The translations under genes were made by a program, and so were the position numbers. Below the pieces are notes generated by a model. The model was given only the letters and a program-made list of their open reading frames with translations, did no database searches and was not told the origin of the DNA. From Proteobacteria bacterium UBA6908 (GTDB lineage: Bacteria > Pseudomonadota > Gammaproteobacteria > Acidiferrobacterales > UBA6901): a stretch of DNA of 8,240 bases. The stretch spans positions 1 to 8,240 of the forward strand of contig DKBE01000045.1 of the NCBI GenBank assembly GCA_002451085.1, given 5' to 3'. Shown one piece after another: positions 1 through 6,755 of this stretch (positions are counted from its first letter, which is position 1; each line of letters starts with the position of its first letter).

Positions 1-116
1 ATGCCGGCGGCCAGCTTGCGGATCATGCCGGCGCGCAGCATGAGCTGGTGGCTGATGGTTTCGGCTTCGGCCGGGGTTTCGCGAACAGTGGAGAGCAGGA
101 ACTTGGAAACGCGCAT
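1..116 (-). CDS. proS: Prolyl-tRNA synthetase, N-terminal fragment (runs off the window)
   Basis: The first 38 codons are visible, starting [13 protein letters not shown] and continuing [18 protein letters not shown]. This is the characteristic N-terminus of bacterial class II prolyl-tRNA synthetase, which charges tRNA-Pro with proline in the cytoplasm; MRVS.FLLST and [13 protein letters not shown] are conserved in the proteobacterial (long, editing-domain) form. The start is the ATG complementary to 114-116. No strong Shine-Dalgarno lies in front of it; the leader before the ATG is A-rich (AAGAAACAAGAATT). The rest of the gene lies beyond the left edge, so catalytic motifs and the editing domain cannot be checked. 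It is the housekeeping gene bordering an otherwise accessory-looking stretch and is preceded by a possible -10 element at 153-158. Confidence 0.93.
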   Translation of the reverse strand, partial: MRVSKFLLSTVRETPAEAETISHQLMLRAGMIRKLAAG

Positions 117-152
117 GGCTGAATTCTTGTTTCTTCGGGAACAGGATGGGGC

Positions 153-158
153 AGTATA
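153..158 (-). promoter_or_regulatory. Possible -10 element for proS
   Basis: On the minus strand this reads TATACT, one mismatch from TATAAT, about 37 nt before the proS ATG. It would give a leader of roughly 30 nt. No convincing -35 hexamer sits 16-18 nt upstream (that stretch is the GC-rich hairpin at 168-194), so this is a weak inference. Confidence 0.3.
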
Positions 159-167
159 ACTGAAGCG

Positions 168-194
168 CCGAAGGCCACGCGAGGCGGCCTTCGG
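168..194 (-). terminator. Hairpin after the DUF302-like gene, possible weak terminator
   Basis: A perfect 9-bp GC-rich stem (168-176 CCGAAGGCC pairing with 186-194 GGCCTTCGG, 9-nt loop) starts 18 nt beyond the stop codon of the DUF302-like gene. The sequence following it on the minus strand (CGCTTCAGTTAT) has no real U-run, so it may be a weak terminator, an RNA 3'-end stabiliser, or chance structure. Confidence 0.4.
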
Positions 195-212
195 GCGGGG
201 CGAGCAGGCCGG

Positions 213-713
213 TTATTTGGACGGCAGGTTCAGCGCCTCGCGCGCGAGTTCGTCCAGCAGATTTTCGACCGCCTGCAGGGAAGCCTTGGAGGCAGCACTG
301 CCGTCCGGCCGATGCACCCGTTTATAGGTCACGTACACCGTGTCGGGCTCTTTCAGCGTGGTGTAGACCGCGATGGTATAGGGGCAGAACGCGATGTTGT
401 GCGGATCGGCCTCCATGGTGGCACGCGACACCACGGCACTGCAGAACGAGAACACCTGGCCCTGGTCCTCGCCGTACATCTTCATCGTCTTGCCGAGATC
501 CTTGCCGGTGCGGTCCAGCATCTTGGCGACATGCGAGGTGTGGTCGACCACCAGGCCGCGGCCGGTAATGGCATTGACCAGGTCATCGCGCACATCCTCG
601 AACTTGGCTTTCGCCGAATAACGCACCACCAGTCCGGTATCGGCCGCCAGCGCCACGGTAGACAGGGACGGTAGCAGCAGGGCCAGCAGGGGCAGGGTCA
701 AATATCGCAGCAT
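213..713 (-). CDS. Exported DUF302-like protein
   Basis: A 166-residue protein with a signal peptide at residues 1-24 (LPLLALLLPSLSTVALA, then AD), so it probably acts in the periplasm. The mature part has the layout of the DUF302 family: an amphipathic segment at about 38-65 (FEDVRDDLVNAITGRGLVV), then FCSAVVSRATMEADPHNIAF with CPYTIAVY at 90-117, followed by a beta strand VYVTYKRV. DUF302 members usually carry FC...DP...PC.V.VY at this place; here the cysteines are C91 and C110, which could form a disulfide. The family's biochemical role is not established. I chose the ATG at 713, not the in-frame ATG at 731, because AAGGAG at 722-727 lies 8 nt before 713 and would be inside the longer reading. 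An intrinsic terminator ends only 25 nt before the start codon, so its transcription is puzzling. The family call rests on remembered motifs. Confidence 0.85.
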   Translation of the reverse strand: MLRYLTLPLLALLLPSLSTVALAADTGLVVRYSAKAKFEDVRDDLVNAITGRGLVVDHTSHVAKMLDRTGKDLGKTMKMYGEDQGQVFSFCSAVVSRATMEADPHNIAFCPYTIAVYTTLKEPDTVYVTYKRVHRPDGSAASKASLQAVENLLDELAREALNLPSK

Positions 714-721
714 GATGGGTT

Positions 722-727
722 CTCCTT
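722..727 (-). promoter_or_regulatory. Ribosome binding site that decides the DUF302-like start
   Basis: AAGGAG on the minus strand, 8 nt before the ATG at 713. It lies within the codons that an upstream ATG at 731 would translate (MQGEPI), which argues for the shorter protein and for the signal peptide beginning MLRYLTL. Confidence 0.8.
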
Positions 728-738
728 GCACGTGACAG

Positions 739-770
739 AAAAAAATTCGGGGTGCCTGGGCACCCCGAAT
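739..770 (-). terminator. Strong intrinsic terminator of the Met/Gly-rich protein gene
   Basis: Perfect inverted repeat: 745-756 (ATTCGGGGTGCC) pairs with 759-770 (GGCACCCCGAAT), leaving only two unpaired loop bases. On the minus strand it is followed at once by a run of T residues (739-745). It lies 44 nt beyond the TAA of the upstream small gene. On the plus strand no T-run follows, so it acts on minus-strand transcripts. Confidence 0.9.
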
Positions 771-814
771 GATACCGCTTGTTGCCGCTGATTCGAAAAC
801 ACGCTGGCGAGGGT

Positions 815-1195
815 TTACTTGCGGCCACCACCACCCATGCCGCCACCGGGGCCCATGCCGCCTCCCATACCCATGCCAGGACCGTGGCCGGCCGGTGGCT
901 CGTCGGGTATGGTCACGCCGCGTTCCTTGGCGCGGATTTGCATTTGTGTGTGATGCTCCGCGCGGATCCGCTCCTGTTCCTCGACAGTCTTGGCGGACCG
1001 CATCTTGGCGCGATGCGCATCGCGTTCCTGCGGCGTCATCAACTGGTATCCATACATATCCTGATCGCGAACTTGCTGCTGCGTCTGGGTCTGTTGTTGA
1101 GCCTTGGTTCCCACCGGATCAGCCGACCAGGCGGAGGCGGCAGCAAGGGCCAGCACGACGCCGGCCAGAAGGGAATGACAGTATTTCTGTTGCAT
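815..1195 (-). CDS. Small exported Gln-rich, Met/Gly-tailed protein of unknown function
   Basis: A 126-residue protein. Residues 1-25 form a signal peptide (hydrophobic LLAGVVLALAAASAW, cleavage likely after WSA). The mature part has three zones: a Gln/Thr-rich stretch at 32-41, a charged probably helical segment at about 55-92 (MTPQERDAHRAKMRSAKT, EEQERIRAEHHTQMQIRAKERG), and a tail at 103-126 made almost only of Gly, Met and Pro, ending RK. The central MTPQER.A.R.KMR.AKT..E...IR.EHH..M pattern resembles small periplasmic hypothetical proteins I have seen in gammaproteobacteria; no function is known to me. Two adjacent His and several Met residues could bind a metal, but that is only an idea. 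The ATG at 1195 is chosen because AAGGAG lies 7 nt upstream and the signal peptide begins there; a longer in-frame reading to 1288 lacks these. It is followed by its own terminator. Confidence 0.82.
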   Translation of the reverse strand: MQQKYCHSLLAGVVLALAAASAWSADPVGTKAQQQTQTQQQVRDQDMYGYQLMTPQERDAHRAKMRSAKTVEEQERIRAEHHTQMQIRAKERGVTIPDEPPAGHGPGMGMGGGMGPGGGMGGGGRK

Positions 1196-1202
1196 GTTGT
1201 TT

Positions 1203-1208
1203 CTCCTT
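1203..1208 (-). promoter_or_regulatory. Ribosome binding site that decides the Met/Gly-rich protein start
   Basis: AAGGAG on the minus strand, 7 nt before the ATG at 1195. It rules against the longer in-frame start at 1288, whose added 31 residues would precede the signal peptide. Confidence 0.8.
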
Positions 1209-1342
1209 ATAGAAGGAATGACCCGACTCCGTGTCGGAAGAGCGCCACTATTCATGAGTGCGGATGGTGGCGCATTGACCGGCATCAAACATCAAGCGCC
1301 ATGGAGATGACTTGCATTATCCGGGGTTTTTCCGTCGGCTCG

Positions 1343-1379
1343 AAAACACAACCGGAACGGGAGTTGATCCCGTTCCGGT
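1343..1379 (-). terminator. Intrinsic terminator of the CFI-box operon
   Basis: Perfect 12-bp stem: 1351-1362 (ACCGGAACGGGA) with 1368-1379 (TCCCGTTCCGGT), 5-nt loop, starting 21 nt after the stop codon of the beta-helix gene. The following minus-strand sequence TGTGTTTTC is a moderate U-tract. The next gene on this strand starts about 150 nt further on, so it should have its own promoter; I could not identify clear hexamers in 1209-1340. Confidence 0.82.
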
Positions 1380-1400
1380 CAGGCACCACCAACTGCATCC

Positions 1401-3389
1401 TTACTTCGTGGCGTCAACCGCCTCGGCGCTGGTCAGCTGGCGGCTCATTTCCACCAGCGGACGCAGGCCGGTCCGCACCACTGAACGCAGCGTGTCGTGC
1501 TCACGGATGTAATCTGCCACCGGCGGGCTCACCGTGTAATAGAGTTCCACGACCTTGCGGCCCAGGTCATTGGTCAGCAGGTACTGGTCGCGGAATGCCC
1601 GCAGGTAGCGCACCTCATCCTGCATCGGTGTACCGTAGGCGGCCGTGGCGATGAAGCACTTGCTGCTGCTCTTGGGCACCACCGGAGCCGGCGCCGTGGT
1701 GTATTCATAGGCGCCGATGTCGGGTGAGGCATCACGGGCTACCCCGCGCTGGTCGGTGGTGAGGCCGGTGATTGCCGCCGCGGCATTAATCGCCGGACTC
1801 GTTGCCTCGAGCGCATGGGTCAGCGTCGGTCCGCCGTTGTCGGCCAGTGCCGCAAGTTTGGCGTCGATGTTGCTCAGGAAAGTGCCTTGCATGTCACCGA
1901 TGCCGGCGAGCAGACAGCTGCTGTCCGTGCTGAGGTTGTAACCCAGCCCGATACCCACTGAGGTGATATTGAGGTTGCTGCCACTGGTTTTTCCGCAATT
2001 GACGCTGATGCGGGTTGCCGGAACGGTGCCCTTGGGGTTGTTGGCGAGCAGGACGCCACGCAAAGTGACATTCACGTTGAGTGACGGGAAGGTGTTGATC
2101 CCGGCGCCGCCGTTGGGCGCATCGCTGTTGGAGACGTTATTGGCCACGGTGACGTGAATCAGGTTGACTCGACCGTTGGTGTAGATACCGCCGCCCACAT
2201 CGAAGCCGAAGTTGCCGCTGATGGTGCTATTGACGGCATTGATGGTGACCCCGGCACGGCTGCTCACACCGCCACCGCCGACGGCACCGTTGCCACTGAT
2301 GGTTACCCCCGAAACGTAGGAGGTGTGGCTGCCGGTGTCGAACATGCCGCCACCGCCCTCGGCGCTGTTGCCGCTGATGGTGCTATCCAGGGCGGTGAGT
2401 GGTGCGTCGTTATAGATGCCACCGCCATTGGCGTTGCCGCGGTTGTTGCTGATGGTGGTGGTTGCAAGCGTCGACACTGCCGCGTTATACAGGCCGCCGC
2501 CATCGCCGGCATAGTTGGAGGTAACAACCATGTCAGTCAGCATCAGCGAGTAGGTCGCGCCGCCTTCTTCCCCGCCCGGATCTGCCGGCGGTGCTCCCTT
2601 TCCACCGCTTCCGCCACCACTGGCGGCGAGCGGGTCATAGGTCCCGGCCGCAATTGAGGTGCCGATGCCACCACCGCTGCGACGCAGGTAGTACTCCGTG
2701 GCATTGGGTGCTGTCAGGCCGGCGACGGTGGAGAGCTGGCCGCCCTTGATGGTCAGGCCGGACATCTGCACGTCGATGGCCACAGAAGCGCCCGGAGCGA
2801 GCGGTTCGGAAACCACATGGAACACCCGATCGCCGAAACCGGGAGTGGTGGTGACCGGATCCACCTTGGGATCGAAACCGGGAGTCAGCACATCCCAGGG
2901 TACGGGCACCCAACCGGCATCGATGATGGTGGTTGCGCTGCCAGCGCCCACGAGTTTGACGCTTTCGGTGATGTCCAAATCGCCGACTTCGGCATTCGGT
3001 GTTGGCACGGTGATGACGTATTCCGAGGTCACCCACGTGGCCAGGTATTCACCAACCTGCCAGTGCGTGGCATCGATCGGATTCGGCGTGCTGTTTTCCG
3101 GTGCGATAATGAGGTTGTAGGTGCCGGCCGGAAGATTGATGACGTCCACCGTGGGGGCGGCCTCACCGGCAATGCACTCATTCGGGAAGTTGGTTGTGTT
3201 GCCTGACGCGGTATTGGTGTTAGCCGCAATCACCGCTTCACGCAATGAGCACAGATTGTCGGTGGCACTAATTACGTCGTTCGGCGTGTTGACCGTGAGG
3301 GTCGCCGCGGAGGCAACCACCGGAAACAACCCGGCAATGGCTGTCGCCAGCAGCAGGCGACGTAACAGATTTGGCGTTCGGGTTTTCAT
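1401..3389 (-). CDS. Secreted CSLREA / right-handed beta-helix protein with CFI-box C-terminus
   Basis: A 662-residue exported protein. Residues 1-28 are a signal peptide (cleavage after VASA). CSLREAVIAAN at 47-57 is the N-terminal CSLREA motif found in many large bacterial surface proteins. Residues about 205-450 show parallel beta-helix repeats: GGGIY, GGGLY or GGGMF turns alternating with TTISNN, STISGN, VTISGN and VTVANN strands. A Gly/Pro/Glu-rich linker sits at 257-277. Residues about 508-562 (DAKLAALADNGGPTLTHAL, SPAINA, TDQRGVARD, PDIGAYEY) match the choice-of-anchor Q region that follows such helices. From C578 to the end is the CFIATAAYG module shared with the upstream neighbour. 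Likely role: an extracellular or surface-attached carbohydrate-binding or adhesive scaffold; no catalytic residues are recognised. AAGGAG lies 8 nt before the ATG. It is the second gene of an operon, 38 nt after the Asp-box gene, and ends at a terminator. Confidence 0.9.
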   Translation of the reverse strand: MKTRTPNLLRRLLLATAIAGLFPVVASAATLTVNTPNDVISATDNLCSLREAVIAANTNTASGNTTNFPNECIAGEAAPTVDVINLPAGTYNLIIAPENSTPNPIDATHWQVGEYLATWVTSEYVITVPTPNAEVGDLDITESVKLVGAGSATTIIDAGWVPVPWDVLTPGFDPKVDPVTTTPGFGDRVFHVVSEPLAPGASVAIDVQMSGLTIKGGQLSTVAGLTAPNATEYYLRRSGGGIGTSIAAGTYDPLAASGGGSGGKGAPPADPGGEEGGATYSLMLTDMVVTSNYAGDGGGLYNAAVSTLATTTISNNRGNANGGGIYNDAPLTALDSTISGNSAEGGGGMFDTGSHTSYVSGVTISGNGAVGGGGVSSRAGVTINAVNSTISGNFGFDVGGGIYTNGRVNLIHVTVANNVSNSDAPNGGAGINTFPSLNVNVTLRGVLLANNPKGTVPATRISVNCGKTSGSNLNITSVGIGLGYNLSTDSSCLLAGIGDMQGTFLSNIDAKLAALADNGGPTLTHALEATSPAINAAAAITGLTTDQRGVARDASPDIGAYEYTTAPAPVVPKSSSKCFIATAAYGTPMQDEVRYLRAFRDQYLLTNDLGRKVVELYYTVSPPVADYIREHDTLRSVVRTGLRPLVEMSRQLTSAEAVDATK
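1408..1658 (-). other. CFI-box-CTERM module of the beta-helix protein
   Basis: Encodes residues from C578 to about 660. Key positions are [36 protein letters not shown]. There is no transmembrane stretch and no Lys/Arg tail after a hydrophobic block, so this is unlike LPXTG, PEP-CTERM or GlyGly-CTERM signals. It aligns without gaps to the tail of the neighbouring protein. Confidence 0.85.
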
Positions 3390-3397
3390 GATGGTTT

Positions 3398-3403
3398 CTC
3401 CTT
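3398..3403 (-). promoter_or_regulatory. Ribosome binding site of the beta-helix gene
   Basis: AAGGAG, 8 nt before the ATG at 3389, inside the 38-nt gap between the two CFI-box genes. No hairpin or promoter fits in this gap, which supports cotranscription with the upstream gene. Confidence 0.75.
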
Positions 3404-3427
3404 CTGTGGCTCGACAACGGTTAATGT

Positions 3428-5503
3428 TCAGGAATCGGTCAGCAGCCGGGCCAGGCTCACCAGCGGCTTCAGCATCAGTCGCACGGCGGCGCGTAGCGCC
3501 TCGTGATGGCGGATGTAATCGGCTATCGGCGGACTGATGGCGTAATAGGTTGCTACCGCCCAGCGTCCGGGCGCGGAGGTCAGCAGGTAGCGGTCGCGGA
3601 ACTGGCGCAGGGCATCGATTTCACTCGCCATCGGACTGCCATAGGCGGCGGTGGCGATGAAGCAGCGACTGTCCTTCGGGTCGGGCACATAACCGGGCGC
3701 GATCTGGGTCAACATCACGTCGCGCGCTGCGCTCGGGGCCATTTCCTGCATCCACAGGATGGCCGCTGACGTACCGTCCGGCAGTACTCGCAGCTGGCTT
3801 TCCGACTGGCCTTCCGCTCCCGGCATCTGGGTGATCGGTTCGTAACTCAATCCGCCGTTGACGGACCGGGTAACATGCACACGGTAGTCCGGTTTGCCTG
3901 GTATGTTCGTGTAACTGCCGAAGGCCACGTAGAACACATCGGTGTTCTGGGTGTCACCGGGATCCGGCACGCCAGTCACTGGATTGGTGAGCGTGCCGGA
4001 GGTCGGCACCAGTCGCGGTTCAGCAACACTGATCGAAGGCCCAATCAGGTTGGCCATAAAGTCCGAGACTTGGTAGGGCGGCGACCAGCTGGCACCGGAA
4101 TCATTCGAGATCAGCACGTAGAAGTTATTGGTATTGGTCGGCGGATTGGTCTGTTCCGGATCGGCCGCGACCATGTCGGTCGTGTACGAGTAACCGAAGG
4201 CGATGAAACTGCCGCGGATGAAGCCGCGGTGGGCGAGGGCGTTGTCGCCGGGGTGCAGCTCGCCCGGGTCGCTCATGTTGCGCGCCAGCGTGTACGGCTC
4301 GAGATCGGCGGCGCGAAAGCCGGTTGATGCCGGGTCGGCCACCGTGTCCTTGAGCCCGCGGTGCAACACGATGTCGGCCGGGGCGCCGGGTTCGATGATG
4401 CTCGACAGTCGATAAAACACCATCATCCGCAACGGCGAACTGCCGGCGCTGCTGTCGCCCTGCATCACCACCCGCGGGCGCCGTGCATTTTTCAGCGGAT
4501 CGTTGACGATGCTGCCGTCGCTGTTGACGTCCGGATTGTTGTAGCTAAAGGAATGGAAGTGCACATTCTTGCCACCGCCACCCTTGGTTTCCTCGTACAC
4601 GATCGCGGCGTTCGGCCCGCTCATCTGCAGGGTCGGGCGCGAGGCGCCGGGTCCGGTCGGCGGGCCATCGCCCATCGGCGGAATCGCCACGTTGTCGGTC
4701 AACTGCACGATGTTGCTGTGCAGTGTGGCCGTGCCACCCAGGGTCGCTGTATTGGTGTACCAGATGTTGGTGCCACCGGTGACGTGGGCACCGGACCCGC
4801 CGTCACCGGGGCCATCGCCTTCGCCCGGTTGCAGGCCCATGGCATCTTCCTGCCAGGCAATGGCGAACGCGTTGTTGCTCTGCGAGCCGGCCACGACGTC
4901 ATTCTCGGCATCCCGGGAGGCATCGGTGAGCTGCTCGGTGGTCCAGTTGGTGCCGGCATCCGTTGAACGCGCCGTCCACATGCACTTGTACGGGCGCGGC
5001 GGATCGAGGGCCATGGCCACCTTCTGCGCCGGATTGGGGTAGGTGCCGGTCGCCAGCGTCGGGCAGTAGCTGCTGGTCCAGGTAATGAGAATGTTGCGCG
5101 GACTGCTGCCGGAGTAGGACGACGGCGCGAACACGCTGGCTTTGTCGTTCTCGGTGATGTAGTCGGCGCCGCTGACATTGATCGTCTGGCCACCGGTCGG
5201 ATTGCCGGTGCCGTCCTTCGAGAGAAGCGCCGGGCCATCCCAGGTGGCGCCATCGTCGAACGAACGACGGATGTAGATATTGAGTTGCCCGCCGGGATTG
5301 CCGCTGCCGTCGGTGTACACCAGCAGATACGGCTTCACGAACACGCCGTTGTCGACATATGCCAGCCGCACCAGCCGACCTTTCTCGGTGGGGGCCGCGG
5401 TGGCGGACACGTTCACCGGTGTGGCAGCAATCAGCTGGTAACCGGCGATTGCCGCACTGGCAATTAGCAGGCCGCCCACAGCTGTCATTGCGTACTTTTT
5501 CAC
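3428..5503 (-). CDS. Secreted Asp-box (BNR/sialidase-like) repeat protein with CFI-box C-terminus
   Basis: A 691-residue protein starting at GTG. Residues 1-20 look like a signal peptide or N-terminal membrane segment ([20 protein letters not shown]). Four Asp-box type motifs typical of beta-propeller blades are visible: S81-FDDGAT-W88, S180-TDAGTN-W187, S466-NDSGAS-W473 and the weaker S547-VNGGLS-Y554. A central stretch (about 285-385: [41 protein letters not shown]) resembles proteins called choice-of-anchor O, a tentative match from memory. I see no FRIP motif or clear sialidase arginine triad, so an enzyme is not supported; a surface propeller or binding protein is likelier. From C614 onward is the CFIATAAYG module. 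GTG is preferred over the ATG at 5542 because GGGGAG lies 7 nt upstream and the signal peptide starts with KK. It is the first gene of the two-gene operon. Confidence 0.85.
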   Translation of the reverse strand: MKKYAMTAVGGLLIASAAIAGYQLIAATPVNVSATAAPTEKGRLVRLAYVDNGVFVKPYLLVYTDGSGNPGGQLNIYIRRSFDDGATWDGPALLSKDGTGNPTGGQTINVSGADYITENDKASVFAPSSYSGSSPRNILITWTSSYCPTLATGTYPNPAQKVAMALDPPRPYKCMWTARSTDAGTNWTTEQLTDASRDAENDVVAGSQSNNAFAIAWQEDAMGLQPGEGDGPGDGGSGAHVTGGTNIWYTNTATLGGTATLHSNIVQLTDNVAIPPMGDGPPTGPGASRPTLQMSGPNAAIVYEETKGGGGKNVHFHSFSYNNPDVNSDGSIVNDPLKNARRPRVVMQGDSSAGSSPLRMMVFYRLSSIIEPGAPADIVLHRGLKDTVADPASTGFRAADLEPYTLARNMSDPGELHPGDNALAHRGFIRGSFIAFGYSYTTDMVAADPEQTNPPTNTNNFYVLISNDSGASWSPPYQVSDFMANLIGPSISVAEPRLVPTSGTLTNPVTGVPDPGDTQNTDVFYVAFGSYTNIPGKPDYRVHVTRSVNGGLSYEPITQMPGAEGQSESQLRVLPDGTSAAILWMQEMAPSAARDVMLTQIAPGYVPDPKDSRCFIATAAYGSPMASEIDALRQFRDRYLLTSAPGRWAVATYYAISPPIADYIRHHEALRAAVRLMLKPLVSLARLLTDS
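3434..3664 (-). other. CFI-box-CTERM module of the Asp-box protein
   Basis: Encodes residues from C614 to about 690, ending LARLLTDS. By hand alignment about 46 of 77 positions are identical to the tail of the beta-helix protein, with no gaps, while the DNA is clearly diverged. The rest of the two proteins is unrelated, so the module was probably acquired or retained independently of the bodies. Confidence 0.85.
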
Positions 5504-5804
5504 TGCATTTCTCCCCGAGGCTGAAGTGGTACTCCTCACCATCCGGGGGCGCTTATTTCGCCTTCTTGTCTGTTTAATAAAATACTTATTTACCTCGACA
5601 GCGGCCTTGACTCAGCGCAAATTTTTCAACAACCGTTGATGCGGTATTTGTTGATGCAGATTAATGATTTATTTGTGCAACGGTGAATAGAACCGCGCAG
5701 CTGATGCGTCGGTTGTCGTGCTTGTTTCAGGTTGCGGCTGTGCTTGCGAATACCGTCGGTTTATTTAACCGAGTGGCGCATGTGGTAACTCTTTGGTGAG
5801 AGCC
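5504..5804. other. AT-rich intergenic region between the two operons
   Basis: A 301-nt stretch without a gene. Its middle (about 5560-5690) is much more AT-rich than the flanking genes, as expected for the promoter of the CFI-box operon. I could not find a convincing -35/-10 pair on the minus strand. No T-run-backed terminator for the kinase gene is visible; the only hairpin near it (5756-5772, 6 bp, 5-nt loop) has no U-tract. It contains ACCGTTG at 5632-5638 inverted as CAACGGT at 5678-5684, and GTTGATGC twice (5635-5642, 5650-5657). Confidence 0.6.
5511..5516 (-). promoter_or_regulatory. Ribosome binding site that decides the GTG start of the Asp-box gene
   Basis: GGGGAG on the minus strand, 7 nt before the GTG at 5503. 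The alternative ATG at 5542 would add 13 polar residues before the signal peptide. An AG-rich GTGAGGAG lies downstream of that ATG and not ahead of it. Confidence 0.65.
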
Positions 5805-6755
5805 CTAGTCGACGTTGGCCGGCCAGAGTTGGGCGGCGCCGCGCACGCCGGAGGAGTCGCCGTGGACGTGCGGCAACAGCAGCGTGCGCAGTTCGTCGCT
5901 GAAGACGGACTTCGCGAGTTGTTCGCGGCCTTCGGTGTAGAGGCGCGCGATGTTCGACAGGCCACCACCCAGCACGATGGCGTCCGGGTCGAGAATATTC
6001 ACCACCACGCTGAGGGCGCGGCCGAAGCGCACAAGATAATTCTGCATTGCGGCTTCGGCCTCCGCATCGCCCGCGGCAGCGTGCTCGACGATGGCGCGCG
6101 CGTCATGCATCACGTTGCCGCCACGTTTCTGGTAGTCACGCGCAAGGCCGGGCCCGGATAGCAGGGTTTCAACACAGCCGCGCTTGCCGCAGTAGCAGGG
6201 CGGTCCGTCCGCCTCCAGCACGTTATGTCCCCATTCGCCGGCGATGTGCTGGACGCCGGCGATGACCTGGCCGTTGATCACAATGCCGCCACCGACCCCG
6301 GTACCGAGGATCACGCCGAAGACCACGGCGTGATCCGCGCCGGCGCCGTCGATGGCTTCGGACAGCGCAAAGCAGTTGGCGTCATTGGCCATGCGGATCT
6401 CGCGACCCAGCAAGCGCTCCAGATCCTGTTTGACCGGCTTGCCGTTCAGGCACACGGTATTGGAATTTTTCAGGCAGCCGGTGCGCGTGGAAATTGCCCC
6501 TGGCGTGCCGATGCCGATCGTGCAGGCTGTGCCCGCGCGCCGTTCGAGATCGTGCACCAGCGTCTGAATATTACGAAGTATGGCGTCGTAGCCTTCGGCC
6601 TGTGGCGTGGGACGGCGTTCACGCAGCAGGATCTGTCCGTTGACATCCATGACGATGCCTTCGGTCTTGGTGCCGCCCAGATCGATACCGACGCGCAGGG
6701 ACGCGCTAGTGTCGAGAGAGGCAGGATGCCGTGAGCGACCGTCGCGCACGGTCAT
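5805..6755 (-). CDS. ROK-family sugar kinase, fructokinase/mannokinase-like
   Basis: A 316-residue cytoplasmic kinase that should transfer phosphate from ATP to a hexose. Seen motifs: the phosphate-binding GIDLGGTKTE at 23-32; GIGTPGAIS at 81-89; substrate region LNGKPVKQDL and ANDANCFALSEA with presumed catalytic D125; GTGVGGG at 151-157; GEWGHN with E174 and H177; the ROK zinc motif C187-Y-C189-G-KRG-C194-VE (zinc by H177 and the three cysteines); and VLGGGLSN at 261-268. GCLKNSNT, PCYCGK.GC.ET and HGDSSGVRGAAQLWP track E. coli Mak (fructokinase) more closely than NagK, so fructose or mannose is the best guess. The start ATG overlaps the permease stop (ATGA), pointing to translational coupling; there is no clear Shine-Dalgarno. 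The first 19 residues are an extension compared with Mak, so the true start could be later at a non-ATG codon. Confidence 0.9.
   Translation of the reverse strand: MTVRDGRSRHPASLDTSASLRVGIDLGGTKTEGIVMDVNGQILLRERRPTPQAEGYDAILRNIQTLVHDLERRAGTACTIGIGTPGAISTRTGCLKNSNTVCLNGKPVKQDLERLLGREIRMANDANCFALSEAIDGAGADHAVVFGVILGTGVGGGIVINGQVIAGVQHIAGEWGHNVLEADGPPCYCGKRGCVETLLSGPGLARDYQKRGGNVMHDARAIVEHAAAGDAEAEAAMQNYLVRFGRALSVVVNILDPDAIVLGGGLSNIARLYTEGREQLAKSVFSDELRTLLLPHVHGDSSGVRGAAQLWPANVD

Noticed and set aside
714..731. Upstream ATG at 731 as start of the DUF302-like gene
   Set aside because: The AAGGAG ribosome site would be inside the added codons, and the signal peptide begins naturally at the ATG at 713.
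779..1654. Plus-strand open frame (291 codons) spanning the small gene, terminator and end of the beta-helix gene
   Set aside because: It crosses two genes and an intrinsic terminator on the other strand, its composition is Arg/Pro/His-rich and it has no ribosome site or family motif.
2200..2520. Recurring ccgccaccg-like words that look like a repeat array
   Set aside because: They are the codons for recurrent GGGIY/GGGLY turns of the beta-helix, spaced irregularly; there are no CRISPR-like constant repeats and spacers.
1408..3664. Recent duplication of the CFI-box DNA between the two genes
   Set aside because: The proteins match at about 60 percent but the DNA differs widely with no long identical runs, so this is old homology and not a recent copy or recombination.
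5504..5542. Upstream ATG at 5542 as start of the Asp-box gene
   Set aside because: It adds 13 polar residues before the signal peptide, while the GTG at 5503 has GGGGAG 7 nt upstream and gives a typical KK start.
5756..5772. Hairpin TCGGTT/AACCGA as terminator of the kinase operon
   Set aside because: The stem is only 6 bp and no U-tract follows on the minus strand.
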